A stretch of 51,193 bases of DNA from Prevotella sp. CAG:924. GTDB lineage: Bacteria > Bacteroidota > Bacteroidia > Bacteroidales > Bacteroidaceae. Below are positions 25,955-33,759 of the stretch, piece after piece; positions within the stretch are counted from its first letter, which is position 1; every line of letters begins with the position of its first letter. The position numbers and the translations under genes are program-made. The DNA lies in contig HF988608.1 in NCBI GenBank assembly GCA_000431975.1, forward strand, positions 1 through 51,193, written 5' to 3'. The notes beneath the pieces were generated by a model. It was not told where the DNA came from, ran no database searches, and saw only the letters and a list, made by a program, of their open reading frames with translations.

Positions 25955-27313
25955 TTACTGACAGATCACAAGTGTCGTCACATTACCGAACATCGGACGG
26001 AGCATACCCGTCACGGCTGCCGCCTTGTCGCCTCCAAAGGCATTCATATTAATTACCAAAGCCGAATGACGGCCTTTGATCCCGTTCATGAGTCCTTTGC
26101 TGACCGGTTTCTTCGCAGGATGGATGCTTGCCAAAGCAGCCTTCTCGCTTGATCCGCTCATATACTGACCATCGGCGGTAACGCCGAAATAGTACGACGT
26201 CTTGTCGCTCGTATAGTAATAGCAGTTCTTCCCCCAGTCACCGATACGTCCTCCTGCAGGCACGCTCTGTTTCCAATAGTCCACATCGGCCAGCCAAGGT
26301 GTGCGGGGCATCCGTGCGGCCATCTGCATCTGGAATCTGTTCTCCGCCATCTGTGGCGTGATGATCGCAAGGTCTCCGTCAATACCACGGATGATGTTGT
26401 CCAGGTCGATGGCTCCGTTGATAGCGGCGAGCATGGCTGTCAACGCCGGGTTCTGCTGCATCTGACGGATAAGCTGACGGCCGTCAACGTTCATGAACAT
26501 ACCCATCACATCGCTATCCGACATTGTAGCCGCATAGTCACCCTTAATAGGCCGATAGATCTTCTTCGCATTCTGAAGTGCCTTGTCGATACGCTTCTTG
26601 AAAGAGAATGTCGTTCCGTCAATCCAAAGCACTCCGTCTTTCTTCTTCAACTGGGCAGCGAGATAAATATCCGAAGGTGCGGCATCCTTGGGAGCACCGA
26701 GGGTCAACGGAGCCACCAGCTGCTGCGGCAATGCGGCCACCTGGCCTACCAAAGCCATGGCGCCACCGATAGAATCGAGCTTTTCGAAAAGTTGTGATGC
26801 CCGGATGCCTTCGTCTTCTTCCGCCTTAAGATAACGGCCCATCAGCTGCATCATCTCTGGAGCAGCGGTAGGAATCACCGGTCCCATCAGCAAAGCCGAC
26901 TGATCGCTCCATCCTATCAGCCAGTTGTTGGGCAGCAAGGCAAACTGATTGTCGCGTTTCTTCTCCGGCTGCACACCGATTTTCTTAAGCTGGTCGGCCA
27001 GCTTGTCACCATCGTCCACATGGGCGCAGAAACCGAGATTGCCCTGCGGATCTTCAAAGAAAAACACCTTCGAACTGAGATCGAGACCCGTCTCGTCAAT
27101 ATTCTTTACATGAAGCAGTGTCTTCAGCACAGTCTGGTTACCCGTTCCGCTCATCTCCACAGGATCCATCGACAGCACGAGCGTGCTCTCCTTGGGAATG
27201 GCATCCATGTAGCCGCTGTCTGAGCAGGCAGAAAGCACCAACAACGACAACAGCCCGAAAGCCATCGTCATATTCAGAATTAACCTCCTTACAATCCTTT
27301 TCTTTGCTTTCAT
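25955..27313 (-). CDS. DUF4836 family lipoprotein
   Basis: A 452-residue secreted lipoprotein. A basic start, a hydrophobic stretch and a lipobox (LSAC, lipidated Cys near residue 30) give lipoprotein export, followed by SDSGYMDAIPKESTLVLSMD, which is typical of DUF4836. The family is widespread in Bacteroidales and of unknown function; it has a duplicated domain of beta-rich character. It is encoded 36 bases upstream of the ABC ATPase gene, so it may belong to the same envelope process. Confidence 0.9.
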   Translation of the reverse strand: MKAKKRIVRRLILNMTMAFGLLSLLVLSACSDSGYMDAIPKESTLVLSMDPVEMSGTGNQTVLKTLLHVKNIDETGLDLSSKVFFFEDPQGNLGFCAHVDDGDKLADQLKKIGVQPEKKRDNQFALLPNNWLIGWSDQSALLMGPVIPTAAPEMMQLMGRYLKAEEDEGIRASQLFEKLDSIGGAMALVGQVAALPQQLVAPLTLGAPKDAAPSDIYLAAQLKKKDGVLWIDGTTFSFKKRIDKALQNAKKIYRPIKGDYAATMSDSDVMGMFMNVDGRQLIRQMQQNPALTAMLAAINGAIDLDNIIRGIDGDLAIITPQMAENRFQMQMAARMPRTPWLADVDYWKQSVPAGGRIGDWGKNCYYYTSDKTSYYFGVTADGQYMSGSSEKAALASIHPAKKPVSKGLMNGIKGRHSALVINMNAFGGDKAAAVTGMLRPMFGNVTTLVICQ

Positions 27314-27374
27314 TGCTCTGATATGATTAGATGTATTTGTTATTCAGATGATTATAGATTGGAGCCGTCATCAA

Positions 27375-27411
27375 ATGCACGACTATCCAAGACTCAATTG
27401 CAGTCGTGCAT
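27375..27411 (-). promoter_or_regulatory. Hairpin between rsmE and the DUF4836 gene
   Basis: ATGCACGACT (27375-27384) pairs perfectly with AGTCGTGCAT (27402-27411) across 17 bases, just after the rsmE stop codon. No U-tract follows on the minus strand, so it may be a weak terminator or a processing point. Confidence 0.45.
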
Positions 27412-27426
27412 CATTCTTGCACCTCT

Positions 27427-28149
27427 CTATATTCTTTTACGCAGTTGTGCCATCATCACAGCCGCCAGTCCTGCCGTCTCTGTCCGTAGCCGGCTTTTCC
27501 CCAGCGTGATCGACTCAAATCCCTCTTGCTGGGCCTCGCGTACTTCATCGATGGAGAAATCACCTTCCGGACCGATAAGTATCGTCACTTCCTCCTCAGG
27601 GAGCTCCTCTCCCAGCCGGTCAAAGAGATCAGTCTTCCCAATCTCCTCATAGCAATGGGCGATGAACTTCTTGCCTCCCCGAGGCTGACGGATAAAATCC
27701 TTGAAAGGCGTCATACCGTTGACTATCGGTTTCCAACCTTTCCGGCTCTGTTTCATTGCCGAGACGACGATCTTCTCCAACCGGTCCACACGCACCTGAT
27801 GTCGCTCAGAAAAAGCGCAGTCGAGCATCGTCACCTCATCCCATCCTATCTCTGTGGCCTTCTCCAAAAGCCACTCCATACGGTCGATCATCTTCGTAGG
27901 AGCGATGGCCAAATGGATACGGCCATGCCACGTCGGTGTTTGTGGCAAGACATGGTCGATCTCGTAAAGACAGTGCTTCTGCGAAGGAAGCGTCACGTGC
28001 GCTTCATAGAATGTGCCCACTCCATCCATGAGGAAGATAGGATCTCCTCCTTGCAGACGGAGCACACGCACGGCATGGACAGCCTCCTCCTGCGGCAACT
28101 CATGAGCTGTCGCAGCATCAGGGGCATAGAAATATCTGGCCTCTTTCAT
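27427..28149 (-). CDS. rsmE: 16S rRNA (uracil(1498)-N(3))-methyltransferase
   Basis: A 240-residue SPOUT methyltransferase that methylates U1498 of 16S rRNA with S-adenosylmethionine. The N-terminal PUA-like domain (residues 1-75) precedes the knotted domain, with the SAM-binding motifs ILIGPEGDFSIDEVREAQQE and SITLGKSRLRTETAGLAAV. Length is normal. This is normally a single-copy core gene, so its presence inside the segment bounded by the tRNA-Thr repeats argues that the segment is chromosomal DNA and not a phage. It lies 42 bases after the MFS gene and is probably co-transcribed. Confidence 0.95.
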   Translation of the reverse strand: MKEARYFYAPDAATAHELPQEEAVHAVRVLRLQGGDPIFLMDGVGTFYEAHVTLPSQKHCLYEIDHVLPQTPTWHGRIHLAIAPTKMIDRMEWLLEKATEIGWDEVTMLDCAFSERHQVRVDRLEKIVVSAMKQSRKGWKPIVNGMTPFKDFIRQPRGGKKFIAHCYEEIGKTDLFDRLGEELPEEEVTILIGPEGDFSIDEVREAQQEGFESITLGKSRLRTETAGLAAVMMAQLRKRI

Positions 28150-28191
28150 GATTCTGATGTTCTATATCTTTGACTGACTGTAAGCAGGCAT

Positions 28192-29520
28192 TCAATCTGC
28201 CGCCTCTGTCTTCCTGGGATGGAATACCAAAGCGAACACAACACCTACACAGAGGGCAAAACCGGCAAAGATAAACCAGCACGTAGCCCAGTCACCCTCA
28301 AGGAAGCCGTCTGCATTCCACTGACAATAATGATTGATCACCTCTCCTGCCGCCAACGTACCTATCGTAGCACCCAGGCCATTGGTCATCAGCATGAACA
28401 GTCCCTGGGCCGATGCCTTCACAGAGGGGTCGCATTGCTGATCGACAAAAAGGGCGCCGGACACATTGAAGAAGTCGAAAGCCACACCATAGACAATACA
28501 GCTCAATACGAAGAGTATCACACCCGGGAAGGTCGGTGAACCGATGCCGAAGAATCCAAAACGGAGCACCCAGGCAAACATGGCGATCAACATCACGTTC
28601 TTAATGCCATAACGCTTCATGAAGAAAGGTATCATCAGGATGCAGAGCGCCTCAGAACACTGGGAGATAGAGACCAGCAACGTCGCATTGTTGGCAGCGA
28701 AGGAGTTGCGGATCACCTCGTCCACGCTTCCTTGGAAACTTGTAAGGAAAGGTGTTGCGAAACCATTGGTCACCTGCAGTGACATTCCCAGCAACATGGA
28801 GAAGATGAAGAACAAGGCCATGCGGTAATCCTTAAACAGCTTGAACGCATTCAGGCCAAAAGCCTCCGACAGACTCTTCGACGCATTCTTCACCAGCGGG
28901 CACTGGGGCAGTGTGAAACAATAGAGGAACAGGACAATGCTCAACACACCGCTGACCAAGAACTGCATATAGGTGTATTGGAACTTATGGGCATTGGTCC
29001 CAAACGTCATTGAGAAACCTCCGTCCCAAACGGCACAATTGACGAACCACATCGTCAAGATAAAACCTACTGTACCCAACACACGGATGGGCGGAAAGTC
29101 TTTCACCGTATCAAGGCCCTGTGACTTCAGAATGGTAAATGCCGTCGTATTGCTCAAGGCCAAGGTCGGCATATAGAATGCTACACTAAGCGTATAGACC
29201 GCTATGAACAAGCCTTTATTCGACACTTCATTGCCAAAACCTGCCTGCATACCCAGCACACACAGATAAATCATCGACACACCGGCCAACAGATGACAAA
29301 GGCCCAACAGACGCTGGGGCTGGATCCATTTGTCGGCCACGATACCCATCAGTGTGGGCATGAATATAGATACAACTCCCTGGAGAGCATAAAACCAAGA
29401 GATCTTGTCACCCAGGCCGGCGGTGCCCAGATAGTTGCCCATACAGGTCAGGTAAGCGCCCCACACTGCAAATTCCAGAAAATTCATCACAGCCAGGCGT
29501 GTCTTCGTGTAGTTTCGCAT
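28192..29520 (-). CDS. MFS transporter, nucleoside:H+ symporter type (NupG-like)
   Basis: A 442-residue inner-membrane carrier with about 12 hydrophobic segments. The N-terminus MRNYTKTRLAVMNFLEFAVWGAYL followed by MPTLMGIVADKW is typical of the NHS family, which includes NupG and XapB and imports nucleosides with protons. The substrate is inferred from family only. It has its own promoter (29552-29580) and is the first gene of the segment, with rsmE and others behind it. Confidence 0.88.
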   Translation of the reverse strand: MRNYTKTRLAVMNFLEFAVWGAYLTCMGNYLGTAGLGDKISWFYALQGVVSIFMPTLMGIVADKWIQPQRLLGLCHLLAGVSMIYLCVLGMQAGFGNEVSNKGLFIAVYTLSVAFYMPTLALSNTTAFTILKSQGLDTVKDFPPIRVLGTVGFILTMWFVNCAVWDGGFSMTFGTNAHKFQYTYMQFLVSGVLSIVLFLYCFTLPQCPLVKNASKSLSEAFGLNAFKLFKDYRMALFFIFSMLLGMSLQVTNGFATPFLTSFQGSVDEVIRNSFAANNATLLVSISQCSEALCILMIPFFMKRYGIKNVMLIAMFAWVLRFGFFGIGSPTFPGVILFVLSCIVYGVAFDFFNVSGALFVDQQCDPSVKASAQGLFMLMTNGLGATIGTLAAGEVINHYCQWNADGFLEGDWATCWFIFAGFALCVGVVFALVFHPRKTEAAD

Positions 29521-29551
29521 GATTATTCCTTTTTCTGAAGTTTAATACATG

Positions 29552-29580
29552 CAAAGATAACACATTATTAAATAATACAA
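29552..29580 (-). promoter_or_regulatory. Promoter of the MFS transporter gene
   Basis: On the minus strand TTG (29578-29580), 18 bases, TATCTTTG (29552-29559). The start codon is about 30 bases downstream of the box. Confidence 0.7.
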
Positions 29581-29843
29581 TTCTTGCCAACCGTTAATCT
29601 TGCAAAAAACTTAAATAACGAAGTGCTACTGTGTATGAAAACACACAAAGAAAAACAAAACATGAAAATTTCCCGACTTGTTCGGGTGACCCCCTCACCG
29701 GCATCATCCGCTAACACTGCATGTGTCATGTACATCCCAGCAACATATAACGATTTCTCTGTCCACTACGCTTGCAAATAGATAAAATGACACTGATAAA
29801 AAAACAGATGGCAAAGCTTGTCTAGCCTTGCCATCCGTCTTGA

Positions 29844-29887
29844 AGAGCCTCTTGTCGGATTCGAACCAACGACCCCGAGATTACAAA
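29844..29887. repeat. 44-bp exact direct repeat, copy B (inside intact tRNA-Thr)
   Basis: Same 44 bases as 22371-22414, here forming the 3' part of the complete tRNA-Thr(UGU). The repeat begins exactly at the first base of the anticodon loop, a known crossover place for tyrosine integrases that use tRNA genes. Confidence 0.9.
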
Positions 29888-29919
29888 TCACGTGCTCTGG
29901 CCAACTGAGCTAAAGAGGC
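29846..29919 (-). tRNA. tRNA-Thr (UGU anticodon)
   Basis: Complete 74-base cloverleaf: acceptor GCCTCTT/AAGAGGC, D-arm GCTC...GAGC, anticodon loop TTTGTAA (anticodon TGT), T-arm GTTGGTTCGAATCCGAC. The anticodon stem CGTGA/TCTCG has a U-U mismatch in its middle pair. No CCA in the DNA. It has a strong promoter of its own and lies next to hpf, its expected upstream neighbour, but is cut off from tRNA-Tyr-Gly-Thr-tuf by 7.4 kb. Confidence 0.96.
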
Positions 29920-29972
29920 ATTCCTTTCAGCCGTCTTAAGACCTTGAAGCAGGACTTGTTGTAAGACGGCTG

Positions 29973-30003
29973 CAAAGGTACGACTATTTTTGAAACTACC
30001 AAA
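29973..30003 (-). promoter_or_regulatory. Strong promoter of tRNA-Thr(UGU), probably once of the tuf cluster
   Basis: TTTG (30000-30003), exactly 19 bases, TACCTTTG (29973-29980): a full match to the Bacteroidetes consensus. It lies about 50 bases upstream of the tRNA 5' end. In an uninterrupted cluster it would also drive tRNA-Tyr, tRNA-Gly, tRNA-Thr and tuf. Confidence 0.8.
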
Positions 30004-30020
30004 ACTTTTGGCGATTTTTT

Positions 30021-30320
30021 TTATCTATTTCGCAATTTTTCTTTGTAACGTGCCAATTGCACCTTCATAGAGTCTACACATTGGTCGACTCCTTCCTCGA
30101 ATGTATCACACGTTTTCGTCACATAAAGCGTGCTTCCAGGGACTGACACTGTAAAGCTTGTCTCCTTATTCAAGGCGGTAGCAGGCTTGACAACTCTTAG
30201 CTGCACCTCTACTTTCTGTGTTTCTTCAAATGATTTTTCTAATTTCGAGACTTTCTTCTCGATAAACTCCTGTAATTTTTCGGTAGCGTCGAAATGAATC
30301 GACTGAATCTTAATCTCCAT
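30021..30320 (-). CDS. hpf: Ribosome hibernation promoting factor, short form
   Basis: A 99-residue HPF/RaiA family protein that binds the decoding centre of idle ribosomes. It has the usual N-terminal strand MEIKIQSIHFDATEKLQEFI, the EVQLRVVK strand and C-terminal basic helix VDSMKVQLARYKEKLRNR. The long-form C-terminal dimerisation domain is absent. The ATG at 30318-30320 is preceded by a good AGGAGG-type site (GGAGGTAATT), unusual in this phylum. It follows xer by 32 bases in the rpsU-xer-hpf operon. Confidence 0.93.
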   Translation of the reverse strand: MEIKIQSIHFDATEKLQEFIEKKVSKLEKSFEETQKVEVQLRVVKPATALNKETSFTVSVPGSTLYVTKTCDTFEEGVDQCVDSMKVQLARYKEKLRNR

Positions 30321-30352
30321 AATTACCTCCAATATTTTAAGGTTGTGAACGA

Positions 30353-31237
30353 TTATGCCCTAGGATGGGCATGCTTATATACTCTCTTGAGCTGTTCGAA
30401 CGTGGTATGCGTATAGATCTCTGTGGTCGACACGCTCTCGTGTCCAAGCAGCCGTTTTACGCTTTCTATATCGGCATCGTGATTGAGCAGCGCCGTTGCA
30501 TAGCTGTGACGAAGCACGTGGGGTGACTTTTTCTTAATCGTCGTCACGAGTGCCAGATGGTTACGCACCATCTGCTGTACCCACGCATTACTCAAGCGCT
30601 TACCCTTTCCCGAGAGGAAAAAAGCTGCATCCCCGACCGACAACCGCGAACGTTCCGTCAGATAACCGGTCAATGTATCGTGCAACTCCTGTCCAAACGG
30701 AACAATGCGCTGCTTACTACCCTTACCAGTCACCTTCAGGTGATTGTCCGTCAGATCGACATCAGCCATATTAAGACCTGTCAATTCCGACAAGCGAATA
30801 CCTGTCTCATAGAAGGTCATAATAACGGCACGCGACAGCACATCCTTATAATCCGTGCCCCACTCCACCTGATCGAGCAGCCTGTTCATCTCACTCTCCT
30901 TTACAAACTGCGGAAGAGCATGCGATTTCTTTGGCGACAGCACCAAACGGGAAGGATCGCGGGTAATAAGATGACGAGAGAGAGCAAAACGAAAAAAGGA
31001 ACGCACTGCCGACACCCGTGCGCACACGGTTGACGACACGTTTCCTTTCTCCATCAGACTCTCCATCCAGTCACGGATGACATCGGCATCAACGGACGCC
31101 CATGAGAGTTGAGCATCCAGTCCCTTGAAATATGCCTCAAAAGCGTGCAACGCTTCCGAATAGCTCTCCACTGTGTTCTCCGAGCGGTTGCGCTCGTGGC
31201 GGAGACAATCAAGAAACTGGTCTATCATATTGTCCAT
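30353..31237 (-). CDS. Tyrosine recombinase XerC/XerD type
   Basis: A 294-residue site-specific recombinase with a SAM-like N-terminal core-binding domain (residues 5-90) and a complete catalytic set: R148, K172, H240, R243, H266 and Y275 (motifs TGIRLSEL, HVLRHSYATALL, LLGHESVSTTEIYTH). Its size and motifs are those of the housekeeping enzymes that resolve chromosome dimers at dif; XerC and XerD cannot be told apart from one sequence. It lies in the rpsU-xer-hpf operon, a core arrangement in Bacteroidetes, and so is probably not the integrase of the nearby tRNA-associated segment, though it is of the same enzyme class. Confidence 0.92.
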   Translation of the reverse strand: MDNMIDQFLDCLRHERNRSENTVESYSEALHAFEAYFKGLDAQLSWASVDADVIRDWMESLMEKGNVSSTVCARVSAVRSFFRFALSRHLITRDPSRLVLSPKKSHALPQFVKESEMNRLLDQVEWGTDYKDVLSRAVIMTFYETGIRLSELTGLNMADVDLTDNHLKVTGKGSKQRIVPFGQELHDTLTGYLTERSRLSVGDAAFFLSGKGKRLSNAWVQQMVRNHLALVTTIKKKSPHVLRHSYATALLNHDADIESVKRLLGHESVSTTEIYTHTTFEQLKRVYKHAHPRA

Positions 31238-31357
31238 ACGTGCCAATTTGTCTTTAGTTTCCAATGACGAGCCCTTCAGGACTATGGCCGGAAAGGATTC
31301 TTTATGGCACGAAAATACGGAAATTATCTTAAACTACCAAATTTTCAGAGGGAAATT

Positions 31358-31549
31358 TTACTCCTCCTCTTGGCGCAGCTTCTGTACGTAGATGGCATGC
31401 TCCATCTTGAGACGCTTCAGAACAGAGGGCTTGTCAAACTGCTGACGGGCACGAAGCTCCTTAACAACACCTGTTTTCTCAAACTTTCTCTTGAACTTCT
31501 TGAGAGCTCTCTCAATGTTCTCACCATCCTTTACGGGTACAATGATCAT
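31358..31549 (-). CDS. rpsU: 30S ribosomal protein S21
   Basis: A 63-residue basic protein with the S21 pattern: MIIVPVKDGENIERALKKFK, RKFEKTGVVKELRARQQFDK and a basic tail. It is the first gene of a transcript with xer and hpf, driven by the promoter at 31618-31649. The 120-base gap to xer is larger than in the rest of the operon. Confidence 0.96.
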   Translation of the reverse strand: MIIVPVKDGENIERALKKFKRKFEKTGVVKELRARQQFDKPSVLKRLKMEHAIYVQKLRQEEE

Positions 31550-31617
31550 TTTGCTTTTTGTTTTAAATTTAAATGTTTAACTTAACGCTTGGACACAATG
31601 AGTCCATTTAGCAAATG

Positions 31618-31649
31618 CAAAATTACGGCCTTTTTTCCATCCGTGCAAA
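31618..31649 (-). promoter_or_regulatory. Promoter of rpsU
   Basis: TTTG (31646-31649), 20 bases, TAATTTTG (31618-31625) on the minus strand. The leader to the start codon is about 60 bases. Confidence 0.75.
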
Positions 31650-31855
31650 TATTTTGCTTTTTTTTTGATCTGCAAGCCGTCAGCAACCTCACTTTCACTC
31701 TATTACAATTGTTCTTACCTTAATTGACCCTAACATCGTCAAACGCTCATAAAGACAGTTTCCATCTACCCGACATACCTTAATCTATAGCCAACGACAG
31801 ATCATCCCATCTAGAGCCATCTCCCATCCACTAGATGTTTTTTCATCAGTAGTAC

Positions 31856-31886
31856 TTGTAAATTTGTACCATTGTTCGTATCTTTG
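31856..31886 (+). promoter_or_regulatory. Promoter of the SDR oxidoreductase gene
   Basis: TTG (31856-31858), 20 bases, TATCTTTG (31879-31886). Leader of roughly 40 bases to the ATG at 31931. Confidence 0.7.
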
Positions 31887-31930
31887 TCTATCATAACAGA
31901 GTAAATTGGAAAATCATAGAAACAAAAAAC

Positions 31931-32713
31931 ATGAAAAAGAAAATCTGTCTGATTACAGGCGCCACGAGCGGTATCGGCGAAGCCTGTGCCAGAAAATTCG
32001 CACAAGGAGGGTACGATCTTATCCTCACTGGCAGAAGAGAAGAAAAACTGAGCCAGTTGGCTCAAGAATTAAAAGGGAAAGATGTCAACGTACTTCCCCT
32101 GGTCTTCGATGTGCGCAACTATGAAGAGGCAAAAGAAGCCATCGACCGATTGCCTGAAGAATGGACGGCCATCGACATACTGATCAACAATGCTGGCCTT
32201 GCCCGCGGTCTGGAGCCATTACAGGAAGGCTGTCCTGATGACTGGAACGAGATGATTGATACAAACATCAAGGGTCTGCTGACCATGACCCGACTTATCG
32301 TCCCAGGCATGGTAGCACGCAACCACGGACATATTATTAATATAGGCAGCGTTGCCGGCGATGCCGCTTATGCCGGCGGCAATGTCTATTGTGCCACGAA
32401 GTCGGCTGTAAAAGCCATCAGTGACGGTCTGCGTATTGACGTGAGCGACACTGCCGTCCGTGTGACCAACGTAAAACCGGGCCTGGTGCAAACACACTTC
32501 AGTAATATCCGCTTCCACGGCGACGATGCCCGTGCAGACAAGGTGTATGAAGGCATCCAGCCTCTGACCGGCGATGACATAGCCGATGTTTGTCTCTATG
32601 CCGCCTCCGCTCCTGAACATGTCCAGGTGGCCGAAGTACTGGTGCTTGCCACCCATCAAGCCAACGGTACAGTGATCAAGCGCGATCTCAACCGAGACGA
32701 GCACTTGTCATAA
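31931..32713 (+). CDS. Short-chain dehydrogenase/reductase (YdfG-like)
   Basis: A 260-residue NAD(P)-dependent oxidoreductase. The Rossmann motif TGATSGIGEACARKFA starts at residue 9; TGRREEKLSQLA shows the Arg typical of NADP preference. NNAG follows, and the catalytic Ser and YCATK (Tyr/Lys) lie in the GSVAGDAAYAGGNVYCATKS segment. The pattern resembles YdfG-type 3-hydroxy acid or serine dehydrogenases; substrate not certain. It is monocistronic and followed by a hairpin shared with the SRP RNA gene on the other strand. Confidence 0.9.
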   Translation: MKKKICLITGATSGIGEACARKFAQGGYDLILTGRREEKLSQLAQELKGKDVNVLPLVFDVRNYEEAKEAIDRLPEEWTAIDILINNAGLARGLEPLQEGCPDDWNEMIDTNIKGLLTMTRLIVPGMVARNHGHIINIGSVAGDAAYAGGNVYCATKSAVKAISDGLRIDVSDTAVRVTNVKPGLVQTHFSNIRFHGDDARADKVYEGIQPLTGDDIADVCLYAASAPEHVQVAEVLVLATHQANGTVIKRDLNRDEHLS

Positions 32714-32758
32714 ATCCTATTTATTTGCAGTGCCATTAGGGCACTGCCATCAAATCGA

Positions 32759-32790
32759 GTAGGAGGAAAACGAAGTAGTTTTTCTCCTAC
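32759..32790. terminator. Two-way terminator hairpin between the SDR gene and SRP RNA
   Basis: GTAGGAG (32759-32765) pairs with CTCCTAC (32784-32790), extended inwards by A-rich and T-rich arms. It lies 45 bases after the SDR stop (plus strand) and directly after the SRP RNA (minus strand), so it can serve both. U-tracts outside the stem are weak. Confidence 0.55.
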
Positions 32791-32885
32791 AGCGGTTCTT
32801 ATCGCGTCGCTACGACCTCATACCCTTGCTACGTTCCCGTCCTGGGGGATTCTGAGGGAGCTGACCGTAAGAGACTTGCCCATAT
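32790..32885 (-). ncRNA. ffs: Signal recognition particle RNA, small bacterial type (4.5S)
   Basis: On the minus strand the SRP domain IV is clear: CAGG, then ACG-GGAA-CGT (a GGAA tetraloop on a 3-bp stem), then AGCA; this is the Ffh-binding internal loop. Outer helices follow: CCC/GGG, CCTCA/TGAGG and CTTA/TAAG near 32867-32871 and 32798-32802. A strong minus-strand promoter lies upstream (32947-32978) and a hairpin follows. It guides Ffh to signal sequences and to the SecYEG channel. The exact 5' end is unsure; the primary transcript may start near 32940. Confidence 0.88.
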
Positions 32886-32946
32886 TTTCAGCAAAATGCT
32901 ACAGAGATAAGCCCCTTAAAAGGATCACCCTTCGCATTTGCAGGTG

Positions 32947-32978
32947 CAAATTTACAACCTTTTTTCGAAACTCACAAA
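32947..32978 (-). promoter_or_regulatory. Promoter of the SRP RNA
   Basis: TTTG (32975-32978), 20 bases, TAAATTTG (32947-32954) on the minus strand: a full consensus match pointing at the SRP RNA. Confidence 0.8.
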
Positions 32979-33186
32979 TATCTACCCGATTATTTTTTTG
33001 CCTCAGACAGCTCTTTTCGTCAACGAGCTCTGATAAAAACCTGATTTACAGACAGGAATGAAATAAAAAAAATATTGGATATTGTAAAAATTCATTGGGA
33101 AATAAATATCTCAATCCGTAAAATGGAATGCCCCCTGACAGAAGTTCACCGACCTATTCAGTAAAAATACCGGGGCTGACATACAC

Positions 33187-33254
33187 AAAAAAAATTAGGT
33201 TATCTCACGACAACCTAATTCCATAACCTTAATAATCTAATACCATGAAAAACA
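33187..33254 (-). ncRNA. Candidate short RNA with own promoter and terminator
   Basis: A minus-strand -7 box TATCTTTG (33260-33267) is followed after about 60 bases by a perfect hairpin, AATTAGGTT (33193-33201) / AACCTAATT (33212-33220), and eight U. The RNA would be about 65-70 bases. It contains a start codon in TTTTTCATGG and an in-frame five-codon frame (ATG to TAA) ahead of the terminator, so it could be a leader-peptide-like or a pure small RNA. No gene follows the terminator on that strand before the SRP RNA. No consensus -33 element was found. Confidence 0.6.
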
Positions 33255-33259
33255 CACTG

Positions 33260-33267
33260 CAAAGATA
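33260..33267 (-). promoter_or_regulatory. -7 box of the candidate short RNA
   Basis: Exact TATCTTTG on the minus strand. The expected -33 region (about 33287-33290) has no TTTG/TTG, which lowers confidence. Confidence 0.5.
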
Positions 33268-33373
33268 GAAAGATTTTTATTTGGATATATCATAGAAATG
33301 CAAAAAATGTGTTTAATTAATATTATTTAAATATTAATACCCTACTATCGTATCTTTTTCGGTCTATAACGAC

Positions 33374-33703
33374 ATGAATATCAGGGAAAGACCTTGTAAA
33401 TTTTCTCATCTATTTCTCTTATTCATTCTGATTTTAAGACCAATACCGACAAAACCTACTTATAGGGCCTTCTATAAGTATGATTTCTCACCTCTTTACA
33501 TCATAGACCTTAAAGGTCTGATATGCGAAGAGTCCTTTGTAAAAAAATATCCTAATTCGCTTCTATACAGAAACAAAGAAGCCCTTCCGTCCTACACAGG
33601 CTTCTCCTCCAACTGGCTTCACCGGATCTCTTATCCTATCCGTAAAAATGGATTGAAGTATAAGGAAATGAAAACACCAACAACTCCCAATCCCGTCATC
33701 TAA
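33374..33703 (+). CDS. Uncertain small protein, 109 residues
   Basis: An open frame with a hydrophobic start after a basic N-terminus (FSHLFLLFILILRPIPTKPT) and a polar remainder without family likeness. A near-consensus -7 box (TATCTTTT, 33351-33358) lies 15 bases upstream. Codon use is AT-rich and unlike the neighbours. It may be a chance frame. Confidence 0.25.
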   Translation: MNIRERPCKFSHLFLLFILILRPIPTKPTYRAFYKYDFSPLYIIDLKGLICEESFVKKYPNSLLYRNKEALPSYTGFSSNWLHRISYPIRKNGLKYKEMKTPTTPNPVI

Positions 33704-33759
33704 ATTCCATGTAACGACAAGCCGAACTCAAAATAACTCTGTTATTGAACAGTACCCCT

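Noticed and set aside
30353..31237. Integrase of the tRNA-Thr-associated segment
   Set aside because: The recombinase lies outside the repeat-bounded segment, in the core operon rpsU-xer-hpf, and has the size and motifs of housekeeping Xer enzymes.
32876..33061. Plus-strand frame of 61 codons
   Set aside because: It overlaps the SRP RNA promoter region on the other strand and has no protein-like features.
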